From: an uncultured Bacteroides sp.
GTDB lineage: Bacteria; Bacteroidota; Bacteroidia; Bacteroidales; Bacteroidaceae
Direction of reading: 5' to 3'
Assembly (NCBI RefSeq): GCF_910585845.1
Contig: NZ_CAJUHF010000028.1
Span: forward strand, 1-43,746
Length of the DNA stretch: 43,746 nt
Position 1 is the stretch's first letter; each line of letters begins with the position of its first letter. Below are positions 24,818-33,126 of this stretch, one piece after another. Position numbers and translations under genes: made by a program. The notes below the pieces were generated by a model that saw only the letters and a program-made list of their open reading frames with translations, was not told the DNA's origin and ran no database searches.

Positions 24818-24864
24818 AATCCCCCGCAACATAGAAGTCCAAACATCTGATGTTGCGGGGGATT
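24818..24864. terminator. Terminator between convergent genes
   Basis: AATCCCCCGCAACAT (24818-24832) pairs perfectly with its complement at 24850-24864, a 15-bp GC-rich stem. It serves the DHOD-like gene and probably the oppositely oriented dehydratase gene. Confidence 0.8.
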
Positions 24865-24898
24865 CTGTTTCAAGTATTATTCCGGCATTATTCTGCCA

Positions 24899-26806
24899 TT
24901 ATTCTGCCTTCTTGTCCAATGCTTCAAAGCATGAATTCTTGCTGATAAATTCGGGGACAATATCCTTCATGGCGGCTACGATCTTCATCTGGTCATACGT
25001 ATAGCTTACGTCTATCAGACTTTGGATGCGCTCCTTCACTTCGTCGTAATCATACTCACGCACATTGGCAATCATGATCTTCTCATGATAGGTGGGCTTG
25101 GTCAGCTCTTTCACATTGAGCAATTCCTCATACAACTTCTCGCCGTGGCGCAGCCCCGTAAACTCGATCTTCACATCCGTGCGTCCGGAAAGGCTGATCA
25201 TTCGTTTGGCAAGGTCTACAATCTTCACGGGCTTGCCCATGTCGAAGATATAAATCTCACCGCCGTTGCCCATACTTCCTGCCTCAAGCACCAGGCGGCA
25301 TGCCTCAGGAATGGTCATGAAATAACGGATGATCTCCGGATGGGTCACCGTCACAGGACCTCCCCGCTGTATCTGGTCGCGGAAACGAGGAATCACCGAA
25401 CCGTTAGATCCCAACACATTTCCAAAACGCGTCGTGATGAACTGCGTCACGTGTCCGCCATCCTTCTGCAATTTCTTAGCCAAAGACTGTACATAGATCT
25501 CGCAGATACGTTTGGAGCATCCCATCACGTTTGTCGGATTCACAGCTTTATCCGTAGAAATCATCACAAACTTCTCGGCACCGTATTTCACAGCCAAATC
25601 TGCCAACGTCCGCGTTCCGAACACATTTATCTGAATGGATTCCGAAACGTTGTCTTCCATCATCGGCACATGCTTGTAGGCGGCGGCATGGAAAATGTAC
25701 TGCGGCTTATATTCTCTGAAAATATTCTCCATGCGCGTAGCATTAGAGATGTCAGCGATGATTGTTTCCGAATCGATATCGCGCCAACGGTCCTGCAACT
25801 CCAGACGGATATCGTGCAAAGGAGTCTCTGCCTGGTCTATCAGTATCAGCTTATACGGATTGAAGGAAGCCACCTGACGCATGATCTCGCTACCTATCGA
25901 ACCGGCAGCACCGGTAATCATCACCCGTTTCCCTTCCAGGTGTGAAGCGACTTTATGGATATCGATCTCGATAGGATTACGTTGCAGCAAGTCTTCAATC
26001 TGGATTTCTTTCAGTTGAGTGCGGTTCAACGTCTGTCCGTTCCATTCGCTCAAAGGAGGAGCGGTCATCATCTTGATGTTGTTAGCCAAAAGACGGTCTG
26101 CCATATCCGACTTCTTGAGTTCCTCCATCTTTGCCGGAGAGATGATAATGGTGTGCACGTCGCGTTCGTTCAGTACCTCAATCAATGATTCATCGTTAGG
26201 AAATACCTTCACGCCCATCATTACCTTATTAATCAATTCCGGTTCGTCTGCAATGAATCCACGCAGGCGATAGTGATTGCGCAGATTCACACGCAACGCC
26301 TTGGCTATATTTACACCTGCCTCCTTAGCACCGTAAATAAAGACATTGGCACTGCGGCTCCCGTCGAAGTTCAGCAACTCATAGAACGTCTTTACCGCAA
26401 CACGTGAACATGCCATCATGGCAAAACTAATGATGTAAGCCATAAACAACACACTCACAGGTGCCAGATTAGTATGCACATACCCAGATAAAAACACACT
26501 TGAGACCATCAACAGTGCATAGGACACAGTCAACGAAACAAAGATACGCATGATATCTATGAATGAAGAGAAGCGCAACACACTGGAATAGGTGCGGAAA
26601 ACACGGAAAAAGACCAGATTGACAATAAGTGTCCACACAATCGTCTTGTCAATGGTGGAAGATTCCAAAAAGATACTCCGAAAGTCATACCGAAGCACGT
26701 AAGCCAGAAGGCTGGAAAATACAATGATCAGTACATCAATCAACAGAATAGTCCAAATCGGCAATACCTTTGATGAAAGGTACCGATGAAAAATTTTATG
26801 TTCCAT
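24899..26806 (-). CDS. CapD/WbpM/PglF-type membrane UDP-sugar 4,6-dehydratase
   Basis: 635 residues from MEHKIFHRYL. Four N-terminal membrane segments (about 15-130), then a CoA-binding-like Rossmann region (FIYGAKEAGVNIAKAL), then the extended SDR catalytic domain with TGAAGSIGSE for NAD, DNVSESIQINVFGT, and STDKAVNPTNVMGCSKR, where Met replaces the usual Tyr of YxxxK as in the FlaA1/WbpM/PglF branch. FTGLRHGEKLYEELL is the C-terminal signature. It dehydrates UDP-GlcNAc-type sugars for capsule, LPS or protein glycans. The upstream TTG start at 26839 overlaps the -7 box and is rejected. No glycan cluster adjoins it. Confidence 0.93.
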   Translation of the reverse strand: MEHKIFHRYLSSKVLPIWTILLIDVLIIVFSSLLAYVLRYDFRSIFLESSTIDKTIVWTLIVNLVFFRVFRTYSSVLRFSSFIDIMRIFVSLTVSYALLMVSSVFLSGYVHTNLAPVSVLFMAYIISFAMMACSRVAVKTFYELLNFDGSRSANVFIYGAKEAGVNIAKALRVNLRNHYRLRGFIADEPELINKVMMGVKVFPNDESLIEVLNERDVHTIIISPAKMEELKKSDMADRLLANNIKMMTAPPLSEWNGQTLNRTQLKEIQIEDLLQRNPIEIDIHKVASHLEGKRVMITGAAGSIGSEIMRQVASFNPYKLILIDQAETPLHDIRLELQDRWRDIDSETIIADISNATRMENIFREYKPQYIFHAAAYKHVPMMEDNVSESIQINVFGTRTLADLAVKYGAEKFVMISTDKAVNPTNVMGCSKRICEIYVQSLAKKLQKDGGHVTQFITTRFGNVLGSNGSVIPRFRDQIQRGGPVTVTHPEIIRYFMTIPEACRLVLEAGSMGNGGEIYIFDMGKPVKIVDLAKRMISLSGRTDVKIEFTGLRHGEKLYEELLNVKELTKPTYHEKIMIANVREYDYDEVKERIQSLIDVSYTYDQMKIVAAMKDIVPEFISKNSCFEALDKKAE

Positions 26807-26836
26807 TTCGTTTGACAGTTTTGTTCTTAGGTGAGG

Positions 26837-26844
26837 CAAAGATA
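26837..26844 (-). promoter_or_regulatory. Promoter -7 box of the dehydratase gene
   Basis: TATCTTTG on the minus strand, exact match, 31 bp upstream of ATG 26806. Confidence 0.65.
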
Positions 26845-26956
26845 CATTATTTTTATCAATTGAAACAAGAAAAAGGTAGAAATGTGTGATAAAATTAAAA
26901 AGTGGTAAAGCTACAGCTGTAACTTTACCACCAAAACTACTGTCTATCAGGCTCTA

Positions 26957-28288
26957 TTACATCAAGTTACTTGCCAGTTCGCTCAATTGGCTGCGTTCGC
27001 CTTTCAGCAAGTTGATGTGTGCAAAAAGTTTCTGATCTTTCATTCGGTCGATCATGTAAACCAAACCATTGGACTGGCTGTCCAGATAGGGTTGGTCGAT
27101 CTGCTGGATATCTCCGGTGAACACCATTTTGGTTCCTTCTCCTGCCCGGGTGATGATTGTCTTGATTTCATGAGGCGTCAGGTTTTGTGCCTCATCAATG
27201 ATACAGTAGGTCTCGCTCAGACTACGTCCGCGAATGAAAGCTAAGGCTTCGATCACCAGTTGGTCGCTCTTCTGCATATCGTCCAGCCGTTTCACTTCTG
27301 TGGAACTTGCGGCAAACTGATGTTTGATTACGTTCAGATTGTCGAATAATGGCTGCATGTAGGGAGCCACTTTCTCTTTTGCATCGCCCGGCAAGAAACC
27401 GATGTCCTTATTGGACAAAGCAACAATGGGACGAGCCAACAGGATCTGTTTATAATCATTCATCTGCCTAAGCGCAGCCGCCAAAGCCAGCAAGGTCTTT
27501 CCCGTGCCTGCCTTGCCCGTCAGTGCCACCAGTTTTATATTGGGGTCGTTCAGAACTTCGAAGGCAAAACTCTGTTCGGCATTCCTCGGTTCGATGCCGT
27601 AGTTTTTCGTCTTGTTCACCCGGCAAACCGTACGGGTGAAAGGATTGTAACGCGCCAGCACGCTGTTGCGGTCACTCTTCAGGACAAAGCATTCATTCGG
27701 GTGAAGGATGTCCTTGAAGTCAAGTTCATCAATATCGATTCCCTCTCTGGAAGAATAAATATTGTCTATCAGCGAAGGCTCAACCCCTTCGAATGTCTCG
27801 TTCGACTTTTCAAAGATATCGGCATTGGCCACTTTGTCGTTGATGTAATCTTCGCAAAGCAGACCGATGGAACGTGCTTTCATCCGAAGATTGACATCTT
27901 TCGTCACCAAAATGGTTTTCATTGATTTTTTCTCATGCGTCAGCCAGTCGGCAACGGCGAGGATCAAGTGGTCCGGGATATGTTCCGGGAAAGAGTTGTA
28001 CACATCCGGAGCGCTTACCTTGCCTGTCACCACAAACAGGCGTCCCATGCCTTCACCCAAAGAGGCACCCTTGCTGAAGAGGTTTTCGTCGGTGATCAGG
28101 TCAAGTTCGCGGAGAAACTCACGGGCATTGAAATTGATCTGCTCGTTTCCTTTCTTGAACTTGTCCAGTTCTTCAAGGACTACGATAGGAAGATAGACGT
28201 CATTCTCCTGAAAGTTCTTAAGACAATTATAGTCGTGAAGGATAACATTCGTATCAATCACAAAATTTTTCTTTGCTCCCATACTCAA
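26957..28288 (-). CDS. PIN-PhoH family ATPase/ribonuclease (YlaK/PhoH2 type)
   Basis: 443 residues. An N-terminal PIN nuclease domain (1-150) has the acidic residues D12 (FVIDTNV), E40 and D131 (LVTKDVNLRMKA). The PhoH ATPase domain has Walker A GKAGTGKT at 258-265 and Walker B YCIIDEAQN at 361-369, with FTGDIQQID as sensor motif. Such fusions couple an RNA helicase-like ATPase to an endoribonuclease; substrates are unknown in Bacteroides. ATG 28282 (MGAKKNF) is an alternative start. Monocistronic by context. Confidence 0.92.
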   Translation of the reverse strand: MSMGAKKNFVIDTNVILHDYNCLKNFQENDVYLPIVVLEELDKFKKGNEQINFNAREFLRELDLITDENLFSKGASLGEGMGRLFVVTGKVSAPDVYNSFPEHIPDHLILAVADWLTHEKKSMKTILVTKDVNLRMKARSIGLLCEDYINDKVANADIFEKSNETFEGVEPSLIDNIYSSREGIDIDELDFKDILHPNECFVLKSDRNSVLARYNPFTRTVCRVNKTKNYGIEPRNAEQSFAFEVLNDPNIKLVALTGKAGTGKTLLALAAALRQMNDYKQILLARPIVALSNKDIGFLPGDAKEKVAPYMQPLFDNLNVIKHQFAASSTEVKRLDDMQKSDQLVIEALAFIRGRSLSETYCIIDEAQNLTPHEIKTIITRAGEGTKMVFTGDIQQIDQPYLDSQSNGLVYMIDRMKDQKLFAHINLLKGERSQLSELASNLM

Positions 28289-28306
28289 TTAGATTTAAAT
28301 TGTTGA

Positions 28307-28314
28307 TATATTTG
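28307..28314 (+). promoter_or_regulatory. Possible folC promoter -7 box
   Basis: TATATTTG on the plus strand, 238 bp before folC; the leader would contain no ORF I can support. No equally good box lies closer to the gene. Confidence 0.35.
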
Positions 28315-28551
28315 CAACCTTTTAAGTAGCTTCTTTAGATTTTTGCCCAAGTTCTTCATGAGCTTTCCTTTAAAGATTCCATCTGCTTTTGTGCATTGCA
28401 TGAACTACCATGCAACTCTGAAAACAGGAGGCGGACCGGAAATGTTCAAAAGACATCAAACAAAAATCGGCACGAGCTGTCATGTAAGCTGCCTCTAAGA
28501 TAAGAATTAAAAAGAAATAACAGGGCTATTGCCCGTTAAATATGTTAAAAC

Positions 28552-29805
28552 ATGGACTATCAGGACACATTATCATACTTATATAACTGCATTCCCATGT
28601 TCCAGCACGTGGGAGGTTCGGCATATAAAGAGGGATTGGAGAATACGCATATTCTGGACGAACACTTCGGACATCCGCACCGTAGCTTCCGCTGCATCCA
28701 CGTAGGAGGGACAAACGGGAAGGGATCGTGCTCCCATACCCTTGCGGCAATCTTGCAGGAAGCCGGATACAAGGTGGGACTATATACTTCTCCGCATCTC
28801 GTAGACTTCCGCGAACGGATCCGCGTGAACGGGCAAGTCATCCCAGAGAGTTATGTCGTCCGTTTCGTAGAAAACGAACGGAGTTTCTTCGAGCCGTTAC
28901 ATCCTTCTTTCTTCGAACTGACCACTGCTATGGCATTCCGCTATTTTGCTGACGAGAGAGTGGACGTGGCGATTGTCGAGGTGGGACTGGGCGGAAGGCT
29001 GGACTGCACCAACATTATCCGACCGGATTTGTGCATCATCACGAATATCAGTTTCGACCATACGCAGTTCTTAGGAGACACGTTGGAGAAGATAGCTGCG
29101 GAAAAGGCAGGTATCATAAAAAGCGGGATTCCTGCAATCATCGGAGAGACGACACCTGAGACCAAACCGGTATTCATCCGGAAAGCCAACGAAGCCGGTG
29201 CTCCCCTCTTCTTTGCAGAAGAAGACCAAGAGGATTATTATCCCGGACTGGAATGTGAACTGAAAGGGGCGTACCAGACAAAGAACACACGTACCCTGCT
29301 ATCTGCCATCCGGCAATTGCAGGAAGCCGGATACAGACTGGACGAACAGGCTGTACGAAGCGGCTTCGCACACGTCTGCGAACTGACCGGACTGAAAGGC
29401 CGCTGGCAGAAACTGCAAGACGCCCCTACCCTGATATGCGACACCGGGCATAACGTGGGAGGCATCACGTATGTTGTGGAACAATTGAAACAGCAACCGT
29501 ACCGGAAGCTACATATAGTCATAGGTATGGTCAACGACAAAGACATTCGCAGCGTACTGGCACTGCTGCCTCAAGACGCGGAATACTATTTTACGAAAGC
29601 AAGTGTGAAAAGAGCGATGCCCGAAGAAGAGCTTGCCTTGCTTGCCACGGAAACCGGACTACACGGGAACTGCTATCCCGACGTCCCGAGCGCCGTGCGC
29701 GCCGCTCAAGAAAAAAGCCTCCCGGAAGACTTTATCTTCGTGGGAGGCAGTAACTTTATAGTAGCCGACTTGTTAGCGAACCGCGATACACTCAATCTCC
29801 ACTAA
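28552..29805 (+). CDS. folC: Folylpolyglutamate / dihydrofolate synthase
   Basis: 417 residues. The Mur-ligase-type P-loop HVGGTNGKGSCSH (50-62), the YTSPHLVDFRERI loop (78-90), VEVGLGGRLDCTNII, ITNISFDHTQFLG and the C-terminal DTGHNVGG are all present. It adds glutamate to dihydropteroate and to folates. Start ATG 28552 gives the usual MDYQDTLSYLY. Its last 33 bp overlap the 3' end of ridA on the other strand, and both termini look native. Confidence 0.95.
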   Translation: MDYQDTLSYLYNCIPMFQHVGGSAYKEGLENTHILDEHFGHPHRSFRCIHVGGTNGKGSCSHTLAAILQEAGYKVGLYTSPHLVDFRERIRVNGQVIPESYVVRFVENERSFFEPLHPSFFELTTAMAFRYFADERVDVAIVEVGLGGRLDCTNIIRPDLCIITNISFDHTQFLGDTLEKIAAEKAGIIKSGIPAIIGETTPETKPVFIRKANEAGAPLFFAEEDQEDYYPGLECELKGAYQTKNTRTLLSAIRQLQEAGYRLDEQAVRSGFAHVCELTGLKGRWQKLQDAPTLICDTGHNVGGITYVVEQLKQQPYRKLHIVIGMVNDKDIRSVLALLPQDAEYYFTKASVKRAMPEEELALLATETGLHGNCYPDVPSAVRAAQEKSLPEDFIFVGGSNFIVADLLANRDTLNLH

Positions 29806-30147
29806 GGCGTTCTTTGGCAACGCCTTGACGGCTACAGCCGAACGGGCGGGGAAATCGCCTTCAAAATAAGTAGCATATACTTTGTTCATATCGGCAAACA
29901 GCGACATATCCGCCAGGAAGACAGTGGTCTTGACGATATTTGCCATCGTCAACCCTGCTTCTTCGAGGATATGTTTGATGTTCTCCAACGATTGGCGGGC
30001 TTGCGCTTCAATGCCTTCCGCCATTTCTCCTGTGGCCGCGTCGATAGGCAGCTGACCTGATGCAAAGATCATTCCGTTCGCTTCGATGGCTTGACTGTAA
30101 GGGCCAATGGCACCCGGTGCCTTCTGACTGCAAATTACTTTTTTCAT
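29773..30147 (-). CDS. ridA: RidA-family enamine/imine deaminase
   Basis: 124 residues, full length: GAIGPYSQAIEANGMIFASGQLPID, then VVKTTVFLADMSLFADMNKVYATYF and the signature ARSAVAVKALPKNALVEIECIAV with the catalytic Arg. It hydrolyses reactive 2-aminoacrylate-type intermediates made by PLP enzymes. It is convergent with folC and overlaps it by 33 bp, so the two transcripts are complementary at their 3' ends. Confidence 0.96.
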   Translation of the reverse strand: MKKVICSQKAPGAIGPYSQAIEANGMIFASGQLPIDAATGEMAEGIEAQARQSLENIKHILEEAGLTMANIVKTTVFLADMSLFADMNKVYATYFEGDFPARSAVAVKALPKNALVEIECIAVR

Positions 30148-30203
30148 TCTGATATAGTTTTAATGTTCAATGAATTATAATTAAATTCAAAAAAAATCGG
30201 TAT

Positions 30204-30363
30204 CGCATGCAGTATTCTCAGCATGCGTGCATTTACTTTATAGATGATGCTTTTTAAGCAATTTCACTTATACCTGTTTTTTTTAAACCTGGACTTAACT
30301 AAAAATTTCCCTTACTTGGGAAATGCCCTAAAAAGGCTCGGCTCTTTGAGTCGAGCCTTTTTT
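30204..30363. terminator. Three stem-loops ending in a bidirectional terminator
   Basis: In the 494-bp gap before ridA there are CGCATGC/GCATGCG (30204-30210, 30221-30227), ATTTCCC/GGGAAAT (30305-30311, 30318-30324), and a strong stem GGCTCG-G-CTC-TTT-GAG-T-CGAGCC (30335-30357) flanked by five A and six T. The last is a good terminator on both strands and suits the minus-strand operon that ends at 30642. On the minus strand the first stem is also followed by eight T. A small RNA between them is possible but no TAnnTTTG box was found. Confidence 0.6.
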
Positions 30364-30410
30364 ATCTTCCGTTCCGAAGAAGTATATTTAAAATCGCCTT
30401 ACCGCGATGA

Positions 30411-30564
30411 ATAAATTCTTTCCACGAGACCCATAAATTCATCCCACGAAACGAATCTTTTCAGCTCACGAAACGGATTTTCCCAGCTCACGAGACGGAT
30501 TTTTTCAGTTCATGAGACGATTTTTTTCAGCTCACGAGACGAAATCATCCGTCCCGTGAGACGA
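30411..30564. repeat. Seven tandem 22-bp units
   Basis: Seven contiguous units of exactly 22 bp start at 30411, 30433, 30455, 30477, 30499, 30521 and 30543. The shared part is a T-rich lead followed by CAGCTCACGAGACGA; the first, second and last units are more diverged. Unit length equals about two DNA turns. It lies between the terminator at 30363 and the stop codon of the TPR/protease gene, with no ORF. Confidence 0.85.
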
Positions 30565-30641
30565 AAATAAACGGCTTCATTACCGGCTTCCGACTACCCT
30601 ACCCGATACTTCGGAGCGGGTCTGTGTTGCCGGATATCCGC

Positions 30642-32345
30642 TTATTTGCAGTGCCTTTCGATCAGGACGTCCACATTCGGGTCGCCCAACTCCTTCGCTT
30701 TTGCAAAGTTGGCACAGGCTTCTTTATTCTGCTTCAATTGCAACTGGGCAATGCCCATCAATCGATAAGCCTCCGCATATCCGGGATCTATCTCCAAGGC
30801 AGCTTTCAGCACTTTGACCGCTTCGTCGTATCTGCCCACGCGGATATTGACCACTGCCAGTTCCGAGCTATATGTCAGTTCTTTCGGGTTGAGTTCGATT
30901 GCTTTCGCCAAGTCATCCAATGCACGCTGGAATTGTTTTGCCTGAAGGGCCGCTTGTTCGCGATAGTAGTAGAACACATCATTTACATTGCCACGCACGG
31001 CTTTGTAATACTCGTCATAATCGAGCACCGCACCACGTGCCTGCCCCGCATTCATACGCATCTGCGCACGTTCCAGCAAGTAAGGGGCACTTTCTGCCGT
31101 GAAAGGCTGTACGCAACGGGCTACGCAACTATCCATCAGTACCAGCACTTCTTCCGCAGGCGCTTCCATCAGTTGCTTCGTCTTAGCTGCATTAAAATAG
31201 GTGGCAGGCGAAACAAGGTTAGTCGCATTCACTTTCTCATAGCTTGCCAAAGCCGCTGCATAGTCCTTCTTGGCAAACTGTATGTCACCCTCCAGTTGGA
31301 CATACACCGGCAACTCTTCAATTGCCATTGCCTTACGGACTTCTTCCAGAGCCTTGTCGTAGGTCCAATCCTTATAGTTTTGTTCCGGCTCGGTCAGCAT
31401 ATAGCTATAAATCAGTTTCGCTCTATTGAAATAGGCATCGTCTTTCTTTTGTGCCACCTCGAGTGCCTTATCCATGTCAGCAGCGGTTTTATCCATAGAA
31501 GCAGCTTCTTTCGACAAGAACATCTGGTTGCTCGCACGGCGGAAATATCCATCCGCACTCTGAGGATATTGGGTTATAAAATCATCCAACACGCTGGCAT
31601 ACTTCTCCGGAGTCAGTTGCGAAGAAGCCATATAAAGGAAGACCAAAGCCTCTTCCTCTGTGTCAGGCAAACCTTTCTTGATGCCAATCGCGGATAAAGC
31701 AGGATCGCTGAAAGACAGCGGGCTGATGTTCTGCTCCATCGCATAATCGACGCCGATTGCATAGCAGATGGTGGCCGTGTCTTTTCCTATCGATTTCTGT
31801 GCCAGACCGAACACTTGCCCGTCGGCTGTCACGACAGGACAACTCACCATCTTGTCTTTCAGATGCATATCAAGCGTATAGTAATGGGAGTTCCCTTCTA
31901 TCTTGGAAGCCTCTTTTACCTGTCCGGCAGTATAAGAACGGTCCTTCTGCGTGGAATAGGGTAACAAGTAAACAGTCCCGCCCACAGCCGGCGCTACGGC
32001 AGATACGCCCAACGCGGGGACTTTCTTACCGGAAATGGTCACACGGAATTTGACAATATCATACATATCGTTAGCGCCAAGAATCATCTCTACCGGCATC
32101 TGAGTCCCTCCTGAACTGATAGCTACCGCACGTTGTGCACCCTTAAACAGCCCATAGTCGGACAATGCCACTCCGTCTTCCGTCACAAAAAAACCGTTTC
32201 CCGTATTCAATATCTTATCATTCTCATCATACGTCACCACCGAGAAGACGGCACGTTTGGCTTTTTCCACCCATTTGGGTGCCTGAGCTACACTCCACTG
32301 AGCCAGCAAACAGAGGAAGAGCGTCGACAATAATTTCTTTTTCAT
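30642..32345 (-). CDS. Exported protein with degenerate trypsin-like domain and TPR repeats
   Basis: 567 residues; signal peptide MKKKLLSTLFLCLLAQWSVAQA. Residues about 24-210 have the fold pattern of HtrA-type proteases (GNGFFVTEDGVALSDYGLFKGA, DMYDIVKFRV, DKMVSCPVVTADGQVFGL), but the TNxHV His is replaced and the GNSGGP motif reads MVSCPVV, so it should be proteolytically dead. Residues about 240-560 are TPR-like repeats (ALASYEKVNATNLVSPATYFNAAKT, ALDDLAKAIELNPKELTYSSELAVV, AVKVLKAALEIDPGYAEAYRLMGIA). A periplasmic binding or scaffold role is likely. It is the last gene of the coaBC-recN-rlmB operon, 5 bp after rlmB. Confidence 0.85.
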   Translation of the reverse strand: MKKKLLSTLFLCLLAQWSVAQAPKWVEKAKRAVFSVVTYDENDKILNTGNGFFVTEDGVALSDYGLFKGAQRAVAISSGGTQMPVEMILGANDMYDIVKFRVTISGKKVPALGVSAVAPAVGGTVYLLPYSTQKDRSYTAGQVKEASKIEGNSHYYTLDMHLKDKMVSCPVVTADGQVFGLAQKSIGKDTATICYAIGVDYAMEQNISPLSFSDPALSAIGIKKGLPDTEEEALVFLYMASSQLTPEKYASVLDDFITQYPQSADGYFRRASNQMFLSKEAASMDKTAADMDKALEVAQKKDDAYFNRAKLIYSYMLTEPEQNYKDWTYDKALEEVRKAMAIEELPVYVQLEGDIQFAKKDYAAALASYEKVNATNLVSPATYFNAAKTKQLMEAPAEEVLVLMDSCVARCVQPFTAESAPYLLERAQMRMNAGQARGAVLDYDEYYKAVRGNVNDVFYYYREQAALQAKQFQRALDDLAKAIELNPKELTYSSELAVVNIRVGRYDEAVKVLKAALEIDPGYAEAYRLMGIAQLQLKQNKEACANFAKAKELGDPNVDVLIERHCK

Positions 32346-32350
32346 ATCTC

Positions 32351-33091
32351 CTATTTGATTCTTTGTTTCACAGCCTCATAAATCAGGATACCGGCCGCAA
32401 CAGAAACATTGAGCGACTCAATAGTACCCAGCATAGGGATTTTCACCCATTCATCGCAAAGAGCCAGATTGTCGTAAGATACGCCCTTATCCTCAGCTCC
32501 CATTATGATGCACGTCGGTCCCACGTAATCTGCTTTCGTATAGTCATAGTCTCCTTTCTCCGTAGCAGCCACAATCCGGAAGCCACTCTCTTTCAGGTAC
32601 TGCAACGTATTCTTCAAACTTTGCTCACGGCACACCGGAAGTATGTTCAGTGCTCCTGCCGAGGTTTTCATGGCATCTGCATTCACCGTCACGCTTCCTT
32701 TGGCAGGGATAATAACGGCATCTACTCCCGCGCACTCGCAAGTACGGGCAATGGCTCCGAAATTACGGACATCCGTCACTCCGTCGAGCATGACAAAGAA
32801 CGGATTCTTTCCTTCTTCGAACAGAAAAGGAACCAAGTCTTCCACCTTCTGATAGGTGACGGAAGAGATAAAGGCAACCACCCCCTGATGGTTCTTCCGG
32901 GTTATGCGGTTGATACGCTCCACCGGAACCCGCTGAACCGGAATCATAGTCCCCTTCAATGCTGCGAAAAGTTCCTTGGACAAATCGCTCTGAATATCCC
33001 TTTTCACCAGAACCTTATCTATATCTTTTCCTGACTGTATCGCTTCTATTACAGCACGGACACCGAAAATCATTTCACTCTTATCAATCAT
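32351..33091 (-). CDS. rlmB: 23S rRNA (guanosine-2'-O)-methyltransferase, RlmB/TrmH family
   Basis: 246 residues. An N-terminal substrate-binding domain (EMIFGVRAVIEAIQSGKDIDKVLV) precedes the SPOUT knot with its three motifs: VTDVRNFGAIARTCECAG, CIIMGAEDKGVS and IPMLGTIESLNVSVAAGI. This combination is that of RlmB, which 2'-O-methylates G2251 of 23S rRNA (E. coli numbering); the exact target is inferred from the family. It follows recN after 35 bp. Confidence 0.92.
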   Translation of the reverse strand: MIDKSEMIFGVRAVIEAIQSGKDIDKVLVKRDIQSDLSKELFAALKGTMIPVQRVPVERINRITRKNHQGVVAFISSVTYQKVEDLVPFLFEEGKNPFFVMLDGVTDVRNFGAIARTCECAGVDAVIIPAKGSVTVNADAMKTSAGALNILPVCREQSLKNTLQYLKESGFRIVAATEKGDYDYTKADYVGPTCIIMGAEDKGVSYDNLALCDEWVKIPMLGTIESLNVSVAAGILIYEAVKQRIK

Positions 33092-33126
33092 CTTTTTTAG
33101 AAATTATAAGTGTTATCGAATAAATA

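Noticed and set aside
30180..30330. TPP riboswitch upstream of ridA (a CTGAGAATAC stretch)
   Set aside because: The rest of the TPP core (the CTGATCTGG...GCGTAGGGA half) is absent and no thiamine gene follows.
30624..31697. 357-codon plus-strand ORF
   Set aside because: Antisense shadow of the TPR/protease-like gene; no start signal and unlikely composition.
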